In this document: in pieces, positions 49,573 to 58,545 of the stretch
Layout of the letters: the number at the start of each line of letters is the position of its first letter
Numbering within the stretch: position 1 is the stretch's first letter
Origin: an uncultured Draconibacterium sp.
GTDB taxonomy: Bacteria > Bacteroidota > Bacteroidia > Bacteroidales > Prolixibacteraceae
Assembly (NCBI RefSeq): GCF_963674925.1
Contig: NZ_OY771647.1
Location: 387,501 to 451,500 of the forward strand
Direction of reading: 5' to 3'
DNA length: 64,000 nt
Notes under the pieces: generated by a model
What the model was told of the DNA's origin: nothing
Seen by the model: only the letters and a program-made list of their open reading frames with translations
Database searches by the model: none
Made by a program: the position numbers and the translations under genes

Positions 49573-50628
49573 TTAAAAGATAAAACCTAATCCGTACAGT
49601 TTTAGTATTTCATTAAGCACATATAATACATAAGCAGCGATTAACACTATTCCGGTAGGCTTCCCTGCGTTCCATTTTTTAACCAATAAAAGAAGAATCA
49701 ACAAAAGGACTGATCCCGATAATATCAGAGTCGAACTAAATATATCACCTCCCGACTCGATTACACCGCCTGAAAAAATCATTACAAGCAGAAATGGTAA
49801 TCCCAATCCTACAAGAATATCAAAAATATTTGATCCGATCGCGTTACTAACCGCCATGTCTCCCCTTCCCTGACGAGCCACAATAACCGATGAAAACAAA
49901 TCAGGAATGGATGTTCCGACAGCGAGTACCGTTAATGCAATAATGGCTTCAGGAATATTAAGAATATGCGCCGAAGCGACTGCAACTTCAACCAAAACAT
50001 AACTAAGGGCGGCAATTAAAACAATTGAAAGAATAAAAACGCGGTAGTAATGTTTTTCGTTAGGAAAAATAAAACGTAAAAGCTGATCGACAGGTTTACT
50101 TATCTTACTGTGCTCGCCATGCGTATCTTCCAGTTCAGTAGCTTCCATATCGTCGTATGGCAGCCACTTTCTCCAGTAAATAACCGCCACAACATATAAA
50201 ACATAAACGCCTAAAAAGATTACTGTTTCATTAAATGTTAAACGACCATCCCAAATAAACCATACCAGTAATGCTACCGATAGCGAATAAAAAAACAAAT
50301 CGCGAACCATAGGCTGCCAGGTGAGTTTTGTCTTTTTAACATACACCGCAGCACCAACGATTACCAGCAGGTTGAAAATGGCGCTCCCCACAATACTACC
50401 GATACCGATTGCCTGGTGTTCGCCGGGTTTTATAACGGCAAACAAAGCCACGAACAACTCCGGTGCACTCGAGCCAACAGCCATCAATGTAGCTCCGGCG
50501 GCATCGTTCGATAAACGCAGATCTTTCGAAATTTTATCCAACGACGATATAAAAAACAAATCGACAATGCGGGCCAACAAAACGAAGCTAGCCAGCAAAG
50601 CCAAAATATAGGGTACAATCAATAACAT
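49573..50628 (-). CDS. Calcium/sodium antiporter (CaCA family, YrbG-like)
   Basis: A 351-residue inner-membrane exchanger with ten hydrophobic helices. Two inverted alpha repeats are visible: GSSAPELFVAL near 52-62 and AVGTSIPDLFSSV near 235-247, each followed by GSxxFN/GSNIFD. A short cytoplasmic acidic loop (DDMEATELEDTHGEH) lies between them. Ion identity is inferred from family. It lies between tatA (12 bp) and the ABC gene (0 bp), suggesting one operon tatA-exchanger-lolD. Confidence 0.92.
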   Translation of the reverse strand: MLLIVPYILALLASFVLLARIVDLFFISSLDKISKDLRLSNDAAGATLMAVGSSAPELFVALFAVIKPGEHQAIGIGSIVGSAIFNLLVIVGAAVYVKKTKLTWQPMVRDLFFYSLSVALLVWFIWDGRLTFNETVIFLGVYVLYVVAVIYWRKWLPYDDMEATELEDTHGEHSKISKPVDQLLRFIFPNEKHYYRVFILSIVLIAALSYVLVEVAVASAHILNIPEAIIALTVLAVGTSIPDLFSSVIVARQGRGDMAVSNAIGSNIFDILVGLGLPFLLVMIFSGGVIESGGDIFSSTLILSGSVLLLILLLLVKKWNAGKPTGIVLIAAYVLYVLNEILKLYGLGFIF

Positions 50629-50640
50629 TAATTTTTGGAA

Positions 50641-50913
50641 TTAATCCTTCAACTTATCAGTGATACCTTTTTTTATGTCGTTGGTATCTTTTGTTACCGT
50701 TGAAGTAACATCTTTAATATCTTTTTGAATATCAGAAGTATGGTTATCGAGCTCGCGCTTTATTTCGTTTGTGGCTTTCTTAAACTCACGCATTCCCTTC
50801 CCCAGTGTTTTGGCAATATCGGGTATCGCTTTCGACCCGAAAAACAACAATGCCAACAGCATCACCAAAACTATCTCGCCACCACTTATAAATAATAAAT
50901 ACTGCATCGTCAA
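50641..50913 (-). CDS. tatA: Sec-independent protein translocase TatA/E
   Basis: A 90-residue protein with a short N-terminal membrane helix (about 8-25), the hinge FFGSKAIPDIAKTLGKGMREFKKA and an amphipathic then charged C-terminal tail. FG and the following helix match TatA. With TatC at 37.8 kb this completes a minimal TatAC system. Likely first gene of tatA-exchanger-lolD. Confidence 0.93.
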   Translation of the reverse strand: MTMQYLLFISGGEIVLVMLLALLFFGSKAIPDIAKTLGKGMREFKKATNEIKRELDNHTSDIQKDIKDVTSTVTKDTNDIKKGITDKLKD

Positions 50914-50940
50914 AATTGATTTAGATCACAAATATATAAA

Positions 50941-50975
50941 AAGTTAGAAGTCGGAAGACGGAAGATGGAAGATAG
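50941..50975. repeat. Period-7 repeat (AAGTCGG/AAGACGG)
   Basis: Five units: AAGTTAG, AAGTCGG, AAGACGG, AAGATGG, AAGATAG. Its reverse complement resembles the array at 52121-52148, so similar heptamers bracket the 1.2-kb gene-free region in opposite orientation. Confidence 0.8.
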
Positions 50976-51037
50976 TTTTGCACGTGTTTACGGATAAATA
51001 TTAGACAAAATAGAGCCCCAGGTTCATCCTTTCACCT

Positions 51038-51225
51038 TCCGCAGCTTATCAGAAGCTTTCCGCAGATCAAAAATGGGCGTCCGCAGCCACTATTTTGCTT
51101 TCCGCTGACACAAATTAGGCGTCCGCAGCCTTTGTTTAGCTCTCCGCAGATCCTTTTTAAGCGTCCGCAACCGAAAAAACACGTCCGCACTTACAAATAT
51201 CTTGTCCGCTGATCAGCGGACAAGA
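51038..51225. repeat. Nine-unit 21-bp tandem array (TCCGCAG)
   Basis: Units begin TCCGCA/T at 51038, 51059, 51080, 51101, 51122, 51143, 51164, 51184 and 51205 (one 20-bp step). The first six units alternate between ends AGCTT/GCTT/GCTC and GGCG/AGCG, giving a 42-bp higher-order period. The array is intergenic with stops in the frames I checked. Confidence 0.92.
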
Positions 51226-51232
51226 TATTTGT
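51193..51232. repeat. Perfect 40-bp palindrome
   Basis: The left half ACAAATATCTTGTCCGCTGA (51193-51212) is followed immediately by its exact reverse complement, with no loop. It overlaps the last two units of the 21-bp array. No T-run follows, so it is not a simple terminator. Confidence 0.95.
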
Positions 51233-51240
51233 CGCAGAGT

Positions 51241-51550
51241 AAGACTTATTTCATGTAAATATTTACTTTTTGTCAGAATTATAGCGTATTCTCTCACCAA
51301 AAAAGGTGAAGCAATTCGAGTAGAGGATTTTATGGATCACCCGTAAAAGCAGGTGGACTTACGTTTTAATGAACTGCAAAGGTGCGGCGCAGAAAGGTTT
51401 GTATTTCAATACATTTTACAACTGCGCTTTTTTTAACACTTAGCATTAACCCCGGGCTACACTCTCCTGAATCACATTGAAAAGTAGGTGGAGAAGTAAA
51501 AAATACCTCACTCAGAAGTTTCAATATTGAATAAAAGCGACCAAGTATAA
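51241..51550. other. Gene-free stretch, no assigned function
   Basis: About 310 bp without a credible ORF. A small GTATT/AATAC hairpin lies at 51401-51412 and an AT-rich run TTTTTTTAAC at 51430. Frames of about 60 codons exist on the minus strand but have no recognisable protein character. Confidence 0.4.
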
Positions 51551-51975
51551 GCAAGATTCTTTTGGCTTATCAGCCGGATTCTACTCTTTGGTTTAGCCCA
51601 AAGAGTAGACAGAAAACCCAAGGCTGCGCCCACTTCCCTCGGAAAAGCTACGCGATGCCGACTAAAATTACCGAACTCGTCGTACCTCCTCAAACAGCAG
51701 TAATTTTTTAACGTCGTCACCACTTGTTTTCCGGCTCACCGGCCGAGGCCATGCTTCGATTTAGCAACGTTGCATAAGTGGAGGGCCTCTTTTGGTCGTT
51801 GCCCGGAGTTGAAATGAAACCTTAGTGAGAGCGGGAAGCTCCGAGGACTCGAGGAGATCACCCGTCCGAACTTAGGTTTTATGAAAACGCAGGGAAAGGA
51901 TCAAAAGCAGCCTTGAATTTTCTGTTTCGTCTTTGCTTCAAGGCAAAGATGAAAGCCGCCGGCAGGCAGAAAGTT
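51551..51975 (-). ncRNA. Highly structured element, possible RNA or dispersed repeat
   Basis: About 425 bp, richer in G/C than its surroundings and full of stems. Examples are CTACTCTTTGG/CCAAAGAGTAG (51581-51591, 51598-51608), TTTTGGCT...AGCCGGA, a long-range AAAATTAC/GTAATTTT (51664-51706) and CTTTGC/GCAAAG (51932-51949). A 71-codon minus-strand frame (51508-51723) runs through part of it, but there are stops elsewhere. I recall similar sequence (phrases like GGCTGCGCCCACTTCCCTCGG) as a recurrent intergenic element in Bacteroidota; this is memory, not a search. Strand is uncertain. Confidence 0.4.
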
Positions 51976-52070
51976 ACAGTTCTTCTCTTGCTTCTCTAAA
52001 ATTTTTATTCCACCGGATTTTGCAGGTGATGCGATTTTATACCAAATTGGTATTAATACTTCAGGAAAGC

Positions 52071-52108
52071 AAAAAGGATGTCATCGCAAGCAAGCGATGA
52101 CATCCTTT
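52071..52108 (-). terminator. Rho-independent terminator of secDF
   Basis: Perfect 15-bp stem AAAGGATGTCATCGC / GCGATGACATCCTTT (52073-52087, 52094-52108) with six-base loop; on the minus strand it is followed by TTTTTG-type U-tract. Confidence 0.93.
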
Positions 52109-52120
52109 GTATAAATTCGG

Positions 52121-52148
52121 TCTTCCGTCTTCCAACTTCCGACTTATT
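52121..52148. repeat. Period-7 repeat (TCTTCCG)
   Basis: TCTTCCG, TCTTCCA, ACTTCCG, ACTTATT directly after the secDF stop region. Inverted relative of the array at 50941. Confidence 0.7.
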
Positions 52149-52159
52149 TCTTCAATCTA

Positions 52160-55156
52160 TTATTTACGTTTTGCAATTACCTTGGCTACACGGTTACGTG
52201 TATCGTAAGCAATTGGTGTTGCAATAAAAATTGACGAGTAAGTACCTACAACCACACCCACCAACAAGGCAAACGTAAAGCCACGGATGGTAGCTCCACC
52301 GAATAAAAAGATAGCTAACAGTACAACAAAAGTTGACAGTGATGTACTAAAAGTACGACGAAGTGTGCTGTTCAATGCATCATCTACGTTTTCAACAATG
52401 TCGCGTTTTGGGTGCAAGCCCAGGTACTCCCTGATACGGTCGAATACAACCACGGTATCGTTAATCGAATATCCCACCACGGTAAGAATAGCCGCGATAA
52501 ACGCCTGGTCGATCTCCAGTGAGAATGGTAGTACTCCTGAGAATAACGAGAAGATACCCAATACAATTAACGAGTCGTGCGCCAAGGCAGCAACAGCTCC
52601 CAAACCATATTGCCAGTCGCGGAAACGAACCAGAATATAAAGGAAGATAATGATCAGCGAGAAGCCGATTGCAATACCTGCATCCTTACGGATATCATCC
52701 GAAATAGTAGGACCAACTTTTTGCGAACTTTGCTGATAATCTTGTGTAAACTCCTCAAGCGTTACTGATTTATCAATCAGGTCGGCATCCTGCAAACCTT
52801 TCATTAACAGAGCTTCAACTTCGTTATCGATGTTTTCGCTATGGTCGTCAATTTTATAATCGGTAGTAATTTTTATGTCGTTCCCCGAAGTTTTTACTTC
52901 CGGAGCTGCACCGAAAACATCAGCCAATGCTGCACGAACTTCACCAACTTCAACATCTTTCTGGAATTCTATGATGTACGAACGCCCACCTTTAAAGTCG
53001 ATACCATAATTCAATCCGCGAACAAAGAACGAACCAATTGAGAGAACAATAAATACCCCTGAAATAACGTAGAACATTTTTCTTTTCTCGAGGAATTTAA
53101 TTTTCATGTTACGCAACCAACCTTCTGTTGCTGTAGAAGTAAATAAAATTCGACCACCTTTTTTCAATTGCCAATCGAAGATCAGACGGGTTAAGAAAAT
53201 TGCCGAGAACAGTGAGGTAAGAATACCAATGATCAGCGTTGTAGCAAAACCTTTGATCGGACCTGAACCAAATAGGAAAAGAACAACACCGGTTAACAAC
53301 GTGGTAACCTGACCATCGATAATTGCTGAGTAAGCGTTTTTATAACCATCGGTAATGGCTAGTTTAACACCCTTGCCGGCACGTAACTCTTCCTGAATAC
53401 GTTCGTAAATCAGCACGTTGGCATCAACCGACATACCAATAGTAAGTACAATACCCGCTATACCAGGTAATGTTAGAACTGATCCCATCGAAGCCAGAAC
53501 TCCGAAAATAAAGAACATGTTGGCAACCAGCGCAATGTTGGCAACCAAACCTGCATTTTTACTGTAGAAGAACAACATGTAAACCAAAACAAGCGCAAAA
53601 GCAATTACAAATGATAGTAAACCGCTGTTAATAGCTTTCTGACCCAGTGACGGACCAACAATATCTTCCTGAATAATACGTGCAGGAGCCGGCATTTTAC
53701 CCGACTTCAGTACGTTTGCAAGGTCTTGCGCCTCTTCAATACTTTCCAATCCGCTAATGCTAGAGCGACCACCTGCAATTTCCTGGTTCACATTCGGGAA
53801 TGAACGAACATAACCATCCAGTACAATGGCAATTGATTTACCAACGTTTTCTTTAGTCATACGTTGCCAAACCTTTGCACCTTCAGCATTCATTTGCATA
53901 GCTACTTCAGGATTTGAACCAAATTGGTCGAAGTCCTGACGAGCATCAGTAATTACACCACCATCAAGAGGTGCTTTTCCGTCGCGGGTAGTAACTTTTA
54001 ATGCAATTAAACGGTAAAAGTTACCAGCTTCATCCAACGATTTTGCTGTCCAGGCAAATCTCATATCGCGTGGGAATACGTTTTTGATTTGCGGATTATG
54101 CAGGTAAGTATTAATCTTAGCTGTATCTTTTGCATTTGCAGTTCCTACAATTGGCCCGGGATAAAGCTGACCGGTTTGTTGATCAGCACTTGGAATCAAC
54201 AGAGCAAACAGAGGAAATTGTTCTTCGTAAGCAGCTAAATTAGCTGCTGAAGCTGTTGTATCCCTGGCTGCACCGGCTTCCAGTTCCGAAAGCAAAGAGT
54301 TCTCTTCAGTGGTGTCAGTAGTAGTTGCTGTTGTTGTATCAGCAGTAGCTTCGTTGCCGCTTTTTTCTGAATCAAGCACTTGCATTTCTTTAATGCGCTC
54401 GTTAGCTTGAGCCATAAATGGATAAACTTCCTGGTTTTCGTATGTTTCCCAGAACTCAAGGTTTGCAGTTCCCTGCAACAGGCTACGCACACGGTTCTGA
54501 TCTTTTACTCCCGGTAATTCAACCAAAATTCTACCGCTTGTTTGCAGGTTCTGAATATTTGGTTGCGCTACACCAAAACGGTCGATACGCGTACGGATAA
54601 TATTAAAAGCATTGGCGATTGCAGCCTTGGTTTGCTCATCGATAATTTTTAATACATCAGCGTTGCTGGTGTTAAAGTTTACCTGATCGCGAAGTTCTAA
54701 AGTATTGAAAACTGAAGCCAGTTTCGCATTCGGATCAATTTCTTCGAAAGCCTCGCCAAACAGCGTTACGTAGTCTTTTGTACTGTTTTGCTGGTTTTTT
54801 GTTGCCAGTGCCAATGCAGCGTTAAAAGTTTCATCATCGCTGTAATTCGACATCGCACGGATGATATCCTGCACTTCAACCTGAAGTGTTACGTTCATAC
54901 CACCTTTAAGGTCAAGCCCCAGGTTTATTTCCAGTTCCTGAACATCTTTGTACGTAAATTTTTTCAATCCAAGGAAGTTGTAAACCACTTCACTTTTCAT
55001 TGAATCAAGGTATTGAAACTCTTTCATTTCATCGCCTTGTGCATATTCAATGGCATCATCTTTTACCTTGTTCGATACCCAGGTAAACGATAATTGGTAA
55101 AAACATACCGCTGCCAACAGAATTGCAAATGTTAAAATTGCACCTTTGTTTTGCAT
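52160..55156 (-). CDS. secDF: Protein translocase subunit SecDF (fused)
   Basis: SecDF uses the proton gradient to pull secreted proteins across the inner membrane. The 998-residue chain fuses SecD (about 1-660) and SecF (about 670-998), a known arrangement in Bacteroidota. GLDLKGGMNVTLQVEV near 78-93 and GIDFKGGRSYIIEFQ in the SecF half are the paired N-terminal motifs. Twelve transmembrane helices can be placed. A Thr/Ala/Ser-rich low-complexity insertion lies in the periplasmic P1 region at about 265-300, longer than in E. coli. A dedicated terminator follows. Confidence 0.96.
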   Translation of the reverse strand: MQNKGAILTFAILLAAVCFYQLSFTWVSNKVKDDAIEYAQGDEMKEFQYLDSMKSEVVYNFLGLKKFTYKDVQELEINLGLDLKGGMNVTLQVEVQDIIRAMSNYSDDETFNAALALATKNQQNSTKDYVTLFGEAFEEIDPNAKLASVFNTLELRDQVNFNTSNADVLKIIDEQTKAAIANAFNIIRTRIDRFGVAQPNIQNLQTSGRILVELPGVKDQNRVRSLLQGTANLEFWETYENQEVYPFMAQANERIKEMQVLDSEKSGNEATADTTTATTTDTTEENSLLSELEAGAARDTTASAANLAAYEEQFPLFALLIPSADQQTGQLYPGPIVGTANAKDTAKINTYLHNPQIKNVFPRDMRFAWTAKSLDEAGNFYRLIALKVTTRDGKAPLDGGVITDARQDFDQFGSNPEVAMQMNAEGAKVWQRMTKENVGKSIAIVLDGYVRSFPNVNQEIAGGRSSISGLESIEEAQDLANVLKSGKMPAPARIIQEDIVGPSLGQKAINSGLLSFVIAFALVLVYMLFFYSKNAGLVANIALVANMFFIFGVLASMGSVLTLPGIAGIVLTIGMSVDANVLIYERIQEELRAGKGVKLAITDGYKNAYSAIIDGQVTTLLTGVVLFLFGSGPIKGFATTLIIGILTSLFSAIFLTRLIFDWQLKKGGRILFTSTATEGWLRNMKIKFLEKRKMFYVISGVFIVLSIGSFFVRGLNYGIDFKGGRSYIIEFQKDVEVGEVRAALADVFGAAPEVKTSGNDIKITTDYKIDDHSENIDNEVEALLMKGLQDADLIDKSVTLEEFTQDYQQSSQKVGPTISDDIRKDAGIAIGFSLIIIFLYILVRFRDWQYGLGAVAALAHDSLIVLGIFSLFSGVLPFSLEIDQAFIAAILTVVGYSINDTVVVFDRIREYLGLHPKRDIVENVDDALNSTLRRTFSTSLSTFVVLLAIFLFGGATIRGFTFALLVGVVVGTYSSIFIATPIAYDTRNRVAKVIAKRK

Positions 55157-55258
55157 TTTAATTTGAATTTAAATGTTTATTGATATTTTTTATTTGATTG
55201 AATTCAAGCTCATTCAGGCACACATTGCACCTGCTATTCTTTTAAACGGATAAAAGAA

Positions 55259-55666
55259 TTACGATAAAGCTATGGAGTCTTCTTCGGGCGAAAAGACGTG
55301 ATTTTGAAAAACCAGGTAATGATACGATGAGATAAGCGGGGTGGTTTGGTTAACAACCTCTGCTTTAAAAACCTGGTAATTGCGAATAGAGTGATAATTG
55401 CGTAAGAATTTGTCGTGCAGCTGAGGCTTCGTATGTTTTGAATACACACGATCTTCGAAGGTTTTTATCGTATTTGAAGTGGTTTGAGTAATCAGGTAAA
55501 CGGCGCTCTGCTCGTTACTCTGCTCCTGCGATTCAGCCTGAATCTTTTTAACCTCCTCAGGATTATTTCCAAAATAATTATCCAAAACCAAGGCAGCCGC
55601 AATAATTGCCATAAACATGGCCAAACGAACTACAATTCTTCTGGTTATTTTTATTTTAGAAATCAT
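55259..55666 (-). CDS. Small membrane-anchored protein of unknown function
   Basis: A 135-residue protein with a basic N-terminus (KIKITRR) and one transmembrane helix at about 12-30, then a soluble, mostly extracytoplasmic part with no known motif and no cysteine. It lies 102 bp upstream of secDF on the same strand and may be its co-transcribed leader gene. A consensus promoter lies about 90 bp upstream. Function unknown; I found no family by eye. Confidence 0.65.
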   Translation of the reverse strand: MISKIKITRRIVVRLAMFMAIIAAALVLDNYFGNNPEEVKKIQAESQEQSNEQSAVYLITQTTSNTIKTFEDRVYSKHTKPQLHDKFLRNYHSIRNYQVFKAEVVNQTTPLISSYHYLVFQNHVFSPEEDSIALS

Positions 55667-55755
55667 ACTTTAAACTTCTCGTCTGCAACTACTTAAAATA
55701 TTTGTTACCGAAAAAACTTTTTACACAAGTTTTTTCACCCTATTTTTAAGCGGAG

Positions 55756-55786
55756 CAAATATACCGAAATAGTCCAGCTTTCCAAA
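55756..55786 (-). promoter_or_regulatory. Consensus promoter upstream of the small membrane protein and secDF
   Basis: On the minus strand TTTG (55783-55786), 19-nt spacer, TATATTTG (55756-55763). Both boxes are perfect. The start codon is about 90 bp downstream, leaving an untranslated leader of roughly 80 nt. Confidence 0.7.
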
Positions 55787-55832
55787 AACGACAGCGGTTA
55801 TTTTGAAGTATTTCGTTTAACGCCAACAATTT

Positions 55833-56258
55833 ATGATGAATGTATTTGTATATGGTTCGCTGCTATTTCCTGAAATTGCGGAGGGTTTATGCGGGAAAAA
55901 GTTAAAATCGGAAGAAGCAACCCTAAGAGGCTACTCACGCTTTGCGTTAAAAGAGGCCGATTACCCGGCAATTATCAAAAAAAATAATGCAAAGGTGAAA
56001 GGGAAAGTACTACTTAACCTCGATGAAAATGCGATTTACTTGCTGACTTTCTACGAAGGTGATGATTATGGGATGGCACCGGTTAAAGTTGAAACGAATT
56101 CTGGAATTGTAAATGCGGTTGCTTTTGTTTGGATGGCCGGAAATGAATTTCTGGAAGACTTTGACTGGGACGAAGGTCAATTTGAATCGGAATCGCTGGC
56201 ATTTTACCGTGATGAGATTGTTCCGGCAACACGGGCAGAATATTACAGACGAAATTAG
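55833..56258 (+). CDS. Gamma-glutamylcyclotransferase-like (AIG2/GGCT) protein
   Basis: A 141-residue protein with the substrate-binding FVYGSLLFPE near the N-terminus and the catalytic-type Glu in FYEGDDYG near 75. The family cyclises gamma-glutamyl-amine or gamma-glutamyl amino acids to 5-oxoproline; the substrate here is not determined. Two adjacent ATGs (55833 and 55836) are possible starts. It is monocistronic between divergent and co-directional genes. Confidence 0.87.
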   Translation: MMNVFVYGSLLFPEIAEGLCGKKLKSEEATLRGYSRFALKEADYPAIIKKNNAKVKGKVLLNLDENAIYLLTFYEGDDYGMAPVKVETNSGIVNAVAFVWMAGNEFLEDFDWDEGQFESESLAFYRDEIVPATRAEYYRRN

Positions 56259-56361
56259 TTTGGCAGAATATGTTCAACAATAGGCCCTGCATTCTTTTAA
56301 ATGAATGAAAACTCCTTATTTTTACTTACGTTTCAACACTAACCAACTAAATTAAAACGTC

Positions 56362-57876
56362 ATGATCAAATCGGCTTTCATTCGTTTATTTACTGTACTT
56401 TTTTTCTTATTAATCATTATGAATTTTACATCGGCACAAAACAAATTGGGTATTTTCGATAACCACTCGGATATTGGCGCCTGCAAACATCAGGGTTTTG
56501 CAACGTTCAATCCTAACGACCAAACCTACACAATCGGTGGATCGGGATTAAATATGTGGTTTGGCGACGACCAGTTTCATTACCTGTGGACAACACTTCA
56601 GGGAGATTTTATTTTGCGTGCCGAAGTAAAATTTTTGGGCGATGGCGTTGATCCGCACCGAAAAGTGGGTTGGATGGTTCGGAATAATCTCGACAGCAAT
56701 TCGCCACATGCCAATGCAACCGTTCATGGCGATGGGCTTACATCGTTACAATACCGGAAAACTATCGGTGCCGATACAGAAGAAGTAAAATCGGAAGATC
56801 AGGCGCCGGATGTAATTCAGCTCGAAAGAAAAGGTTCTACATATATAATGTCGACAGCTAAGTTTGGCGAGCCTTTTAAAGTGGTTCAGCTCGATAACCT
56901 TGCGCTTGACAACGAAGTATATGTTGGCATTTATGTTTGTGCACATAATGCAGATGTTATGGAAAGTGCGGTTTATAGGAATGTTCGTATCATCCGCCCG
57001 GAAAAAGCAGATTTTGTACCCTACCAGGATTATATTGGAAGTAATCTTGAAATAATGGATATTGAAAGTGGTTTGCGCAAAGTGATATACCATTCGGCAC
57101 ATTCGATTCAGGCGCCTAACTGGACACCTGATAATAAAAAGCTGATTTACAATTCAAAAGGGCATTTATTCACCTACAAGCTGGCAAACGGTGAAATCAA
57201 TCCGTTGAATACCGGTTTTGCCACAAACAACAACAACGACCATGTTTTAACTTTCGATGGAAGTTTGCTGGGGATTTCGCACCACAGCGCCGATAACGAC
57301 GGAAATTCTACCATTTATTATTTGCCTGCAAAAGGCGACTCTACTCCGGTTCGGGTTACAAAAACAGGTCTGGGCGCTTCGTATTTTCATGGTTGGTCGC
57401 CCGATAAAAAAACGATGATATTTACCGGCGAGCGAAACGGCCAATTCGATATATACGGTGTTGATGTTGCGACTGGTGAAGAAACACAACTGACCAACGA
57501 AAAAACACTTGACGATGGACCGGAATACAGCCCCGATGGAAAGTACATCTTCTTTAACTCGGCCAGAAGCGGGAAAATGCAATTGTGGCGAATGGATGCC
57601 GATGGCAAAAATCCGGTGCAGCTGACTGATGATAAATACAACGACTGGTTCCCACATGTAAGCCCGGATAAAAAATGGATCGTATTTATTTCATTTCCTG
57701 AAGATATTGATCCTGCTGACCATCCGTTTTACAAACATTGCCTTATTCGCTTAATACCTTACGAAGGTGGCCAACCGCGCATTATAGCCTACATTTATGG
57801 CGGACAGGGATCGATTAATGTTCCAAGCTGGTCGCCCGACAGCAAGAAGATTGCTTTTGTTTCGAACAGCGATTAA
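56362..57876 (+). CDS. Secreted TolB-like beta-propeller (PD40) protein with N-terminal lectin-like domain
   Basis: A 504-residue protein with a Sec signal peptide (about 1-25, FTSAQ). Residues about 28-215 form a beta-sandwich resembling DUF1349/concanavalin-like domains (GDFILRAEVKFLGDGVDPHRKVGWMVR). Then come five or six PD40/WD40-like repeats, each with a W/YSPDGKxIxF core (for example YSPDGKYIFFNSARSG, VSPDKKWIVFIS, WSPDSKKIAFVS at the very end). No catalytic residues are seen; it probably binds glycans or protein partners in the periplasm or at the surface. Confidence 0.85.
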   Translation: MIKSAFIRLFTVLFFLLIIMNFTSAQNKLGIFDNHSDIGACKHQGFATFNPNDQTYTIGGSGLNMWFGDDQFHYLWTTLQGDFILRAEVKFLGDGVDPHRKVGWMVRNNLDSNSPHANATVHGDGLTSLQYRKTIGADTEEVKSEDQAPDVIQLERKGSTYIMSTAKFGEPFKVVQLDNLALDNEVYVGIYVCAHNADVMESAVYRNVRIIRPEKADFVPYQDYIGSNLEIMDIESGLRKVIYHSAHSIQAPNWTPDNKKLIYNSKGHLFTYKLANGEINPLNTGFATNNNNDHVLTFDGSLLGISHHSADNDGNSTIYYLPAKGDSTPVRVTKTGLGASYFHGWSPDKKTMIFTGERNGQFDIYGVDVATGEETQLTNEKTLDDGPEYSPDGKYIFFNSARSGKMQLWRMDADGKNPVQLTDDKYNDWFPHVSPDKKWIVFISFPEDIDPADHPFYKHCLIRLIPYEGGQPRIIAYIYGGQGSINVPSWSPDSKKIAFVSNSD

Positions 57877-57926
57877 ACAACAACTGATCTGCTTCCTGCA
57901 CATAATCGTTGTAAAACAGAGAATTC

Positions 57927-58532
57927 ATGATAAATAGATTTAGTTTCTTCTTCACTTTCATTCTGTTACTGGTTTTAATGAGTTGCAAGAATACAAACCG
58001 CGGTGCGGTTGAAGAAGGGAAGCTTGAAAATGGAGTTTATTCCAGTTCCTATTTCAATGTGAGTATAAATGTTCCGGGAAGCTGGACAGTAGATACCTTG
58101 GGTAAAATTGAAAAAACAACACCTGCAACCGAGGCAGATAAAAAGGATACTGTTCTGGTAGCCAATTTGCTCACCATTTATCAGGAAAATGAAAAAGAAG
58201 CTTTTAAACCCAACCTTTCGATGATTGCAGAAAGGTGCACTCTTTACCCGGACCTAAAAAACGAAAACGATTATTTAGTGCATATACAAAAACAATATTC
58301 AGATTTAAACCCTATCACTACGGAGATTAAGAAGACGTTTCTGAAAAACAATATTGAGTGTTTTACTTTCGATCTTAAAATGACAATTCAGGAGATGACG
58401 ATGAAACAAACTCATTTCGCCCTGCAACAAAACGATTTTTATATCGACATCACACTTACCTATCAAACGGATGAACAAAAGGAAGAATTAGACGCAATTG
58501 TAAATTCGCTGAAGATGAACCAGCTCCATTAG
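57927..58532 (+). CDS. Lipoprotein of unknown function
   Basis: A 201-residue protein with a signal peptide II site LMSC, lipidated C20, followed by KNTN (no Asp at +2). The rest resembles a PsbP/DcrB-like alpha-beta fold (YSSSYFNVSINVPGSWTVD ... TLTYQTDEQKEELDAIVNSLK), as in small stress lipoproteins, but no specific role can be given. It follows the PD40 gene after 50 bp on the same strand. Confidence 0.8.
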   Translation: MINRFSFFFTFILLLVLMSCKNTNRGAVEEGKLENGVYSSSYFNVSINVPGSWTVDTLGKIEKTTPATEADKKDTVLVANLLTIYQENEKEAFKPNLSMIAERCTLYPDLKNENDYLVHIQKQYSDLNPITTEIKKTFLKNNIECFTFDLKMTIQEMTMKQTHFALQQNDFYIDITLTYQTDEQKEELDAIVNSLKMNQLH

Positions 58533-58545
58533 CAATTATTTAGGC

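Noticed and set aside
51508..51723. 71-codon minus-strand ORF in the structured element
   Set aside because: It covers only part of the element, stops occur on either side and the DNA is dominated by inverted repeats; kept as a note within the element.
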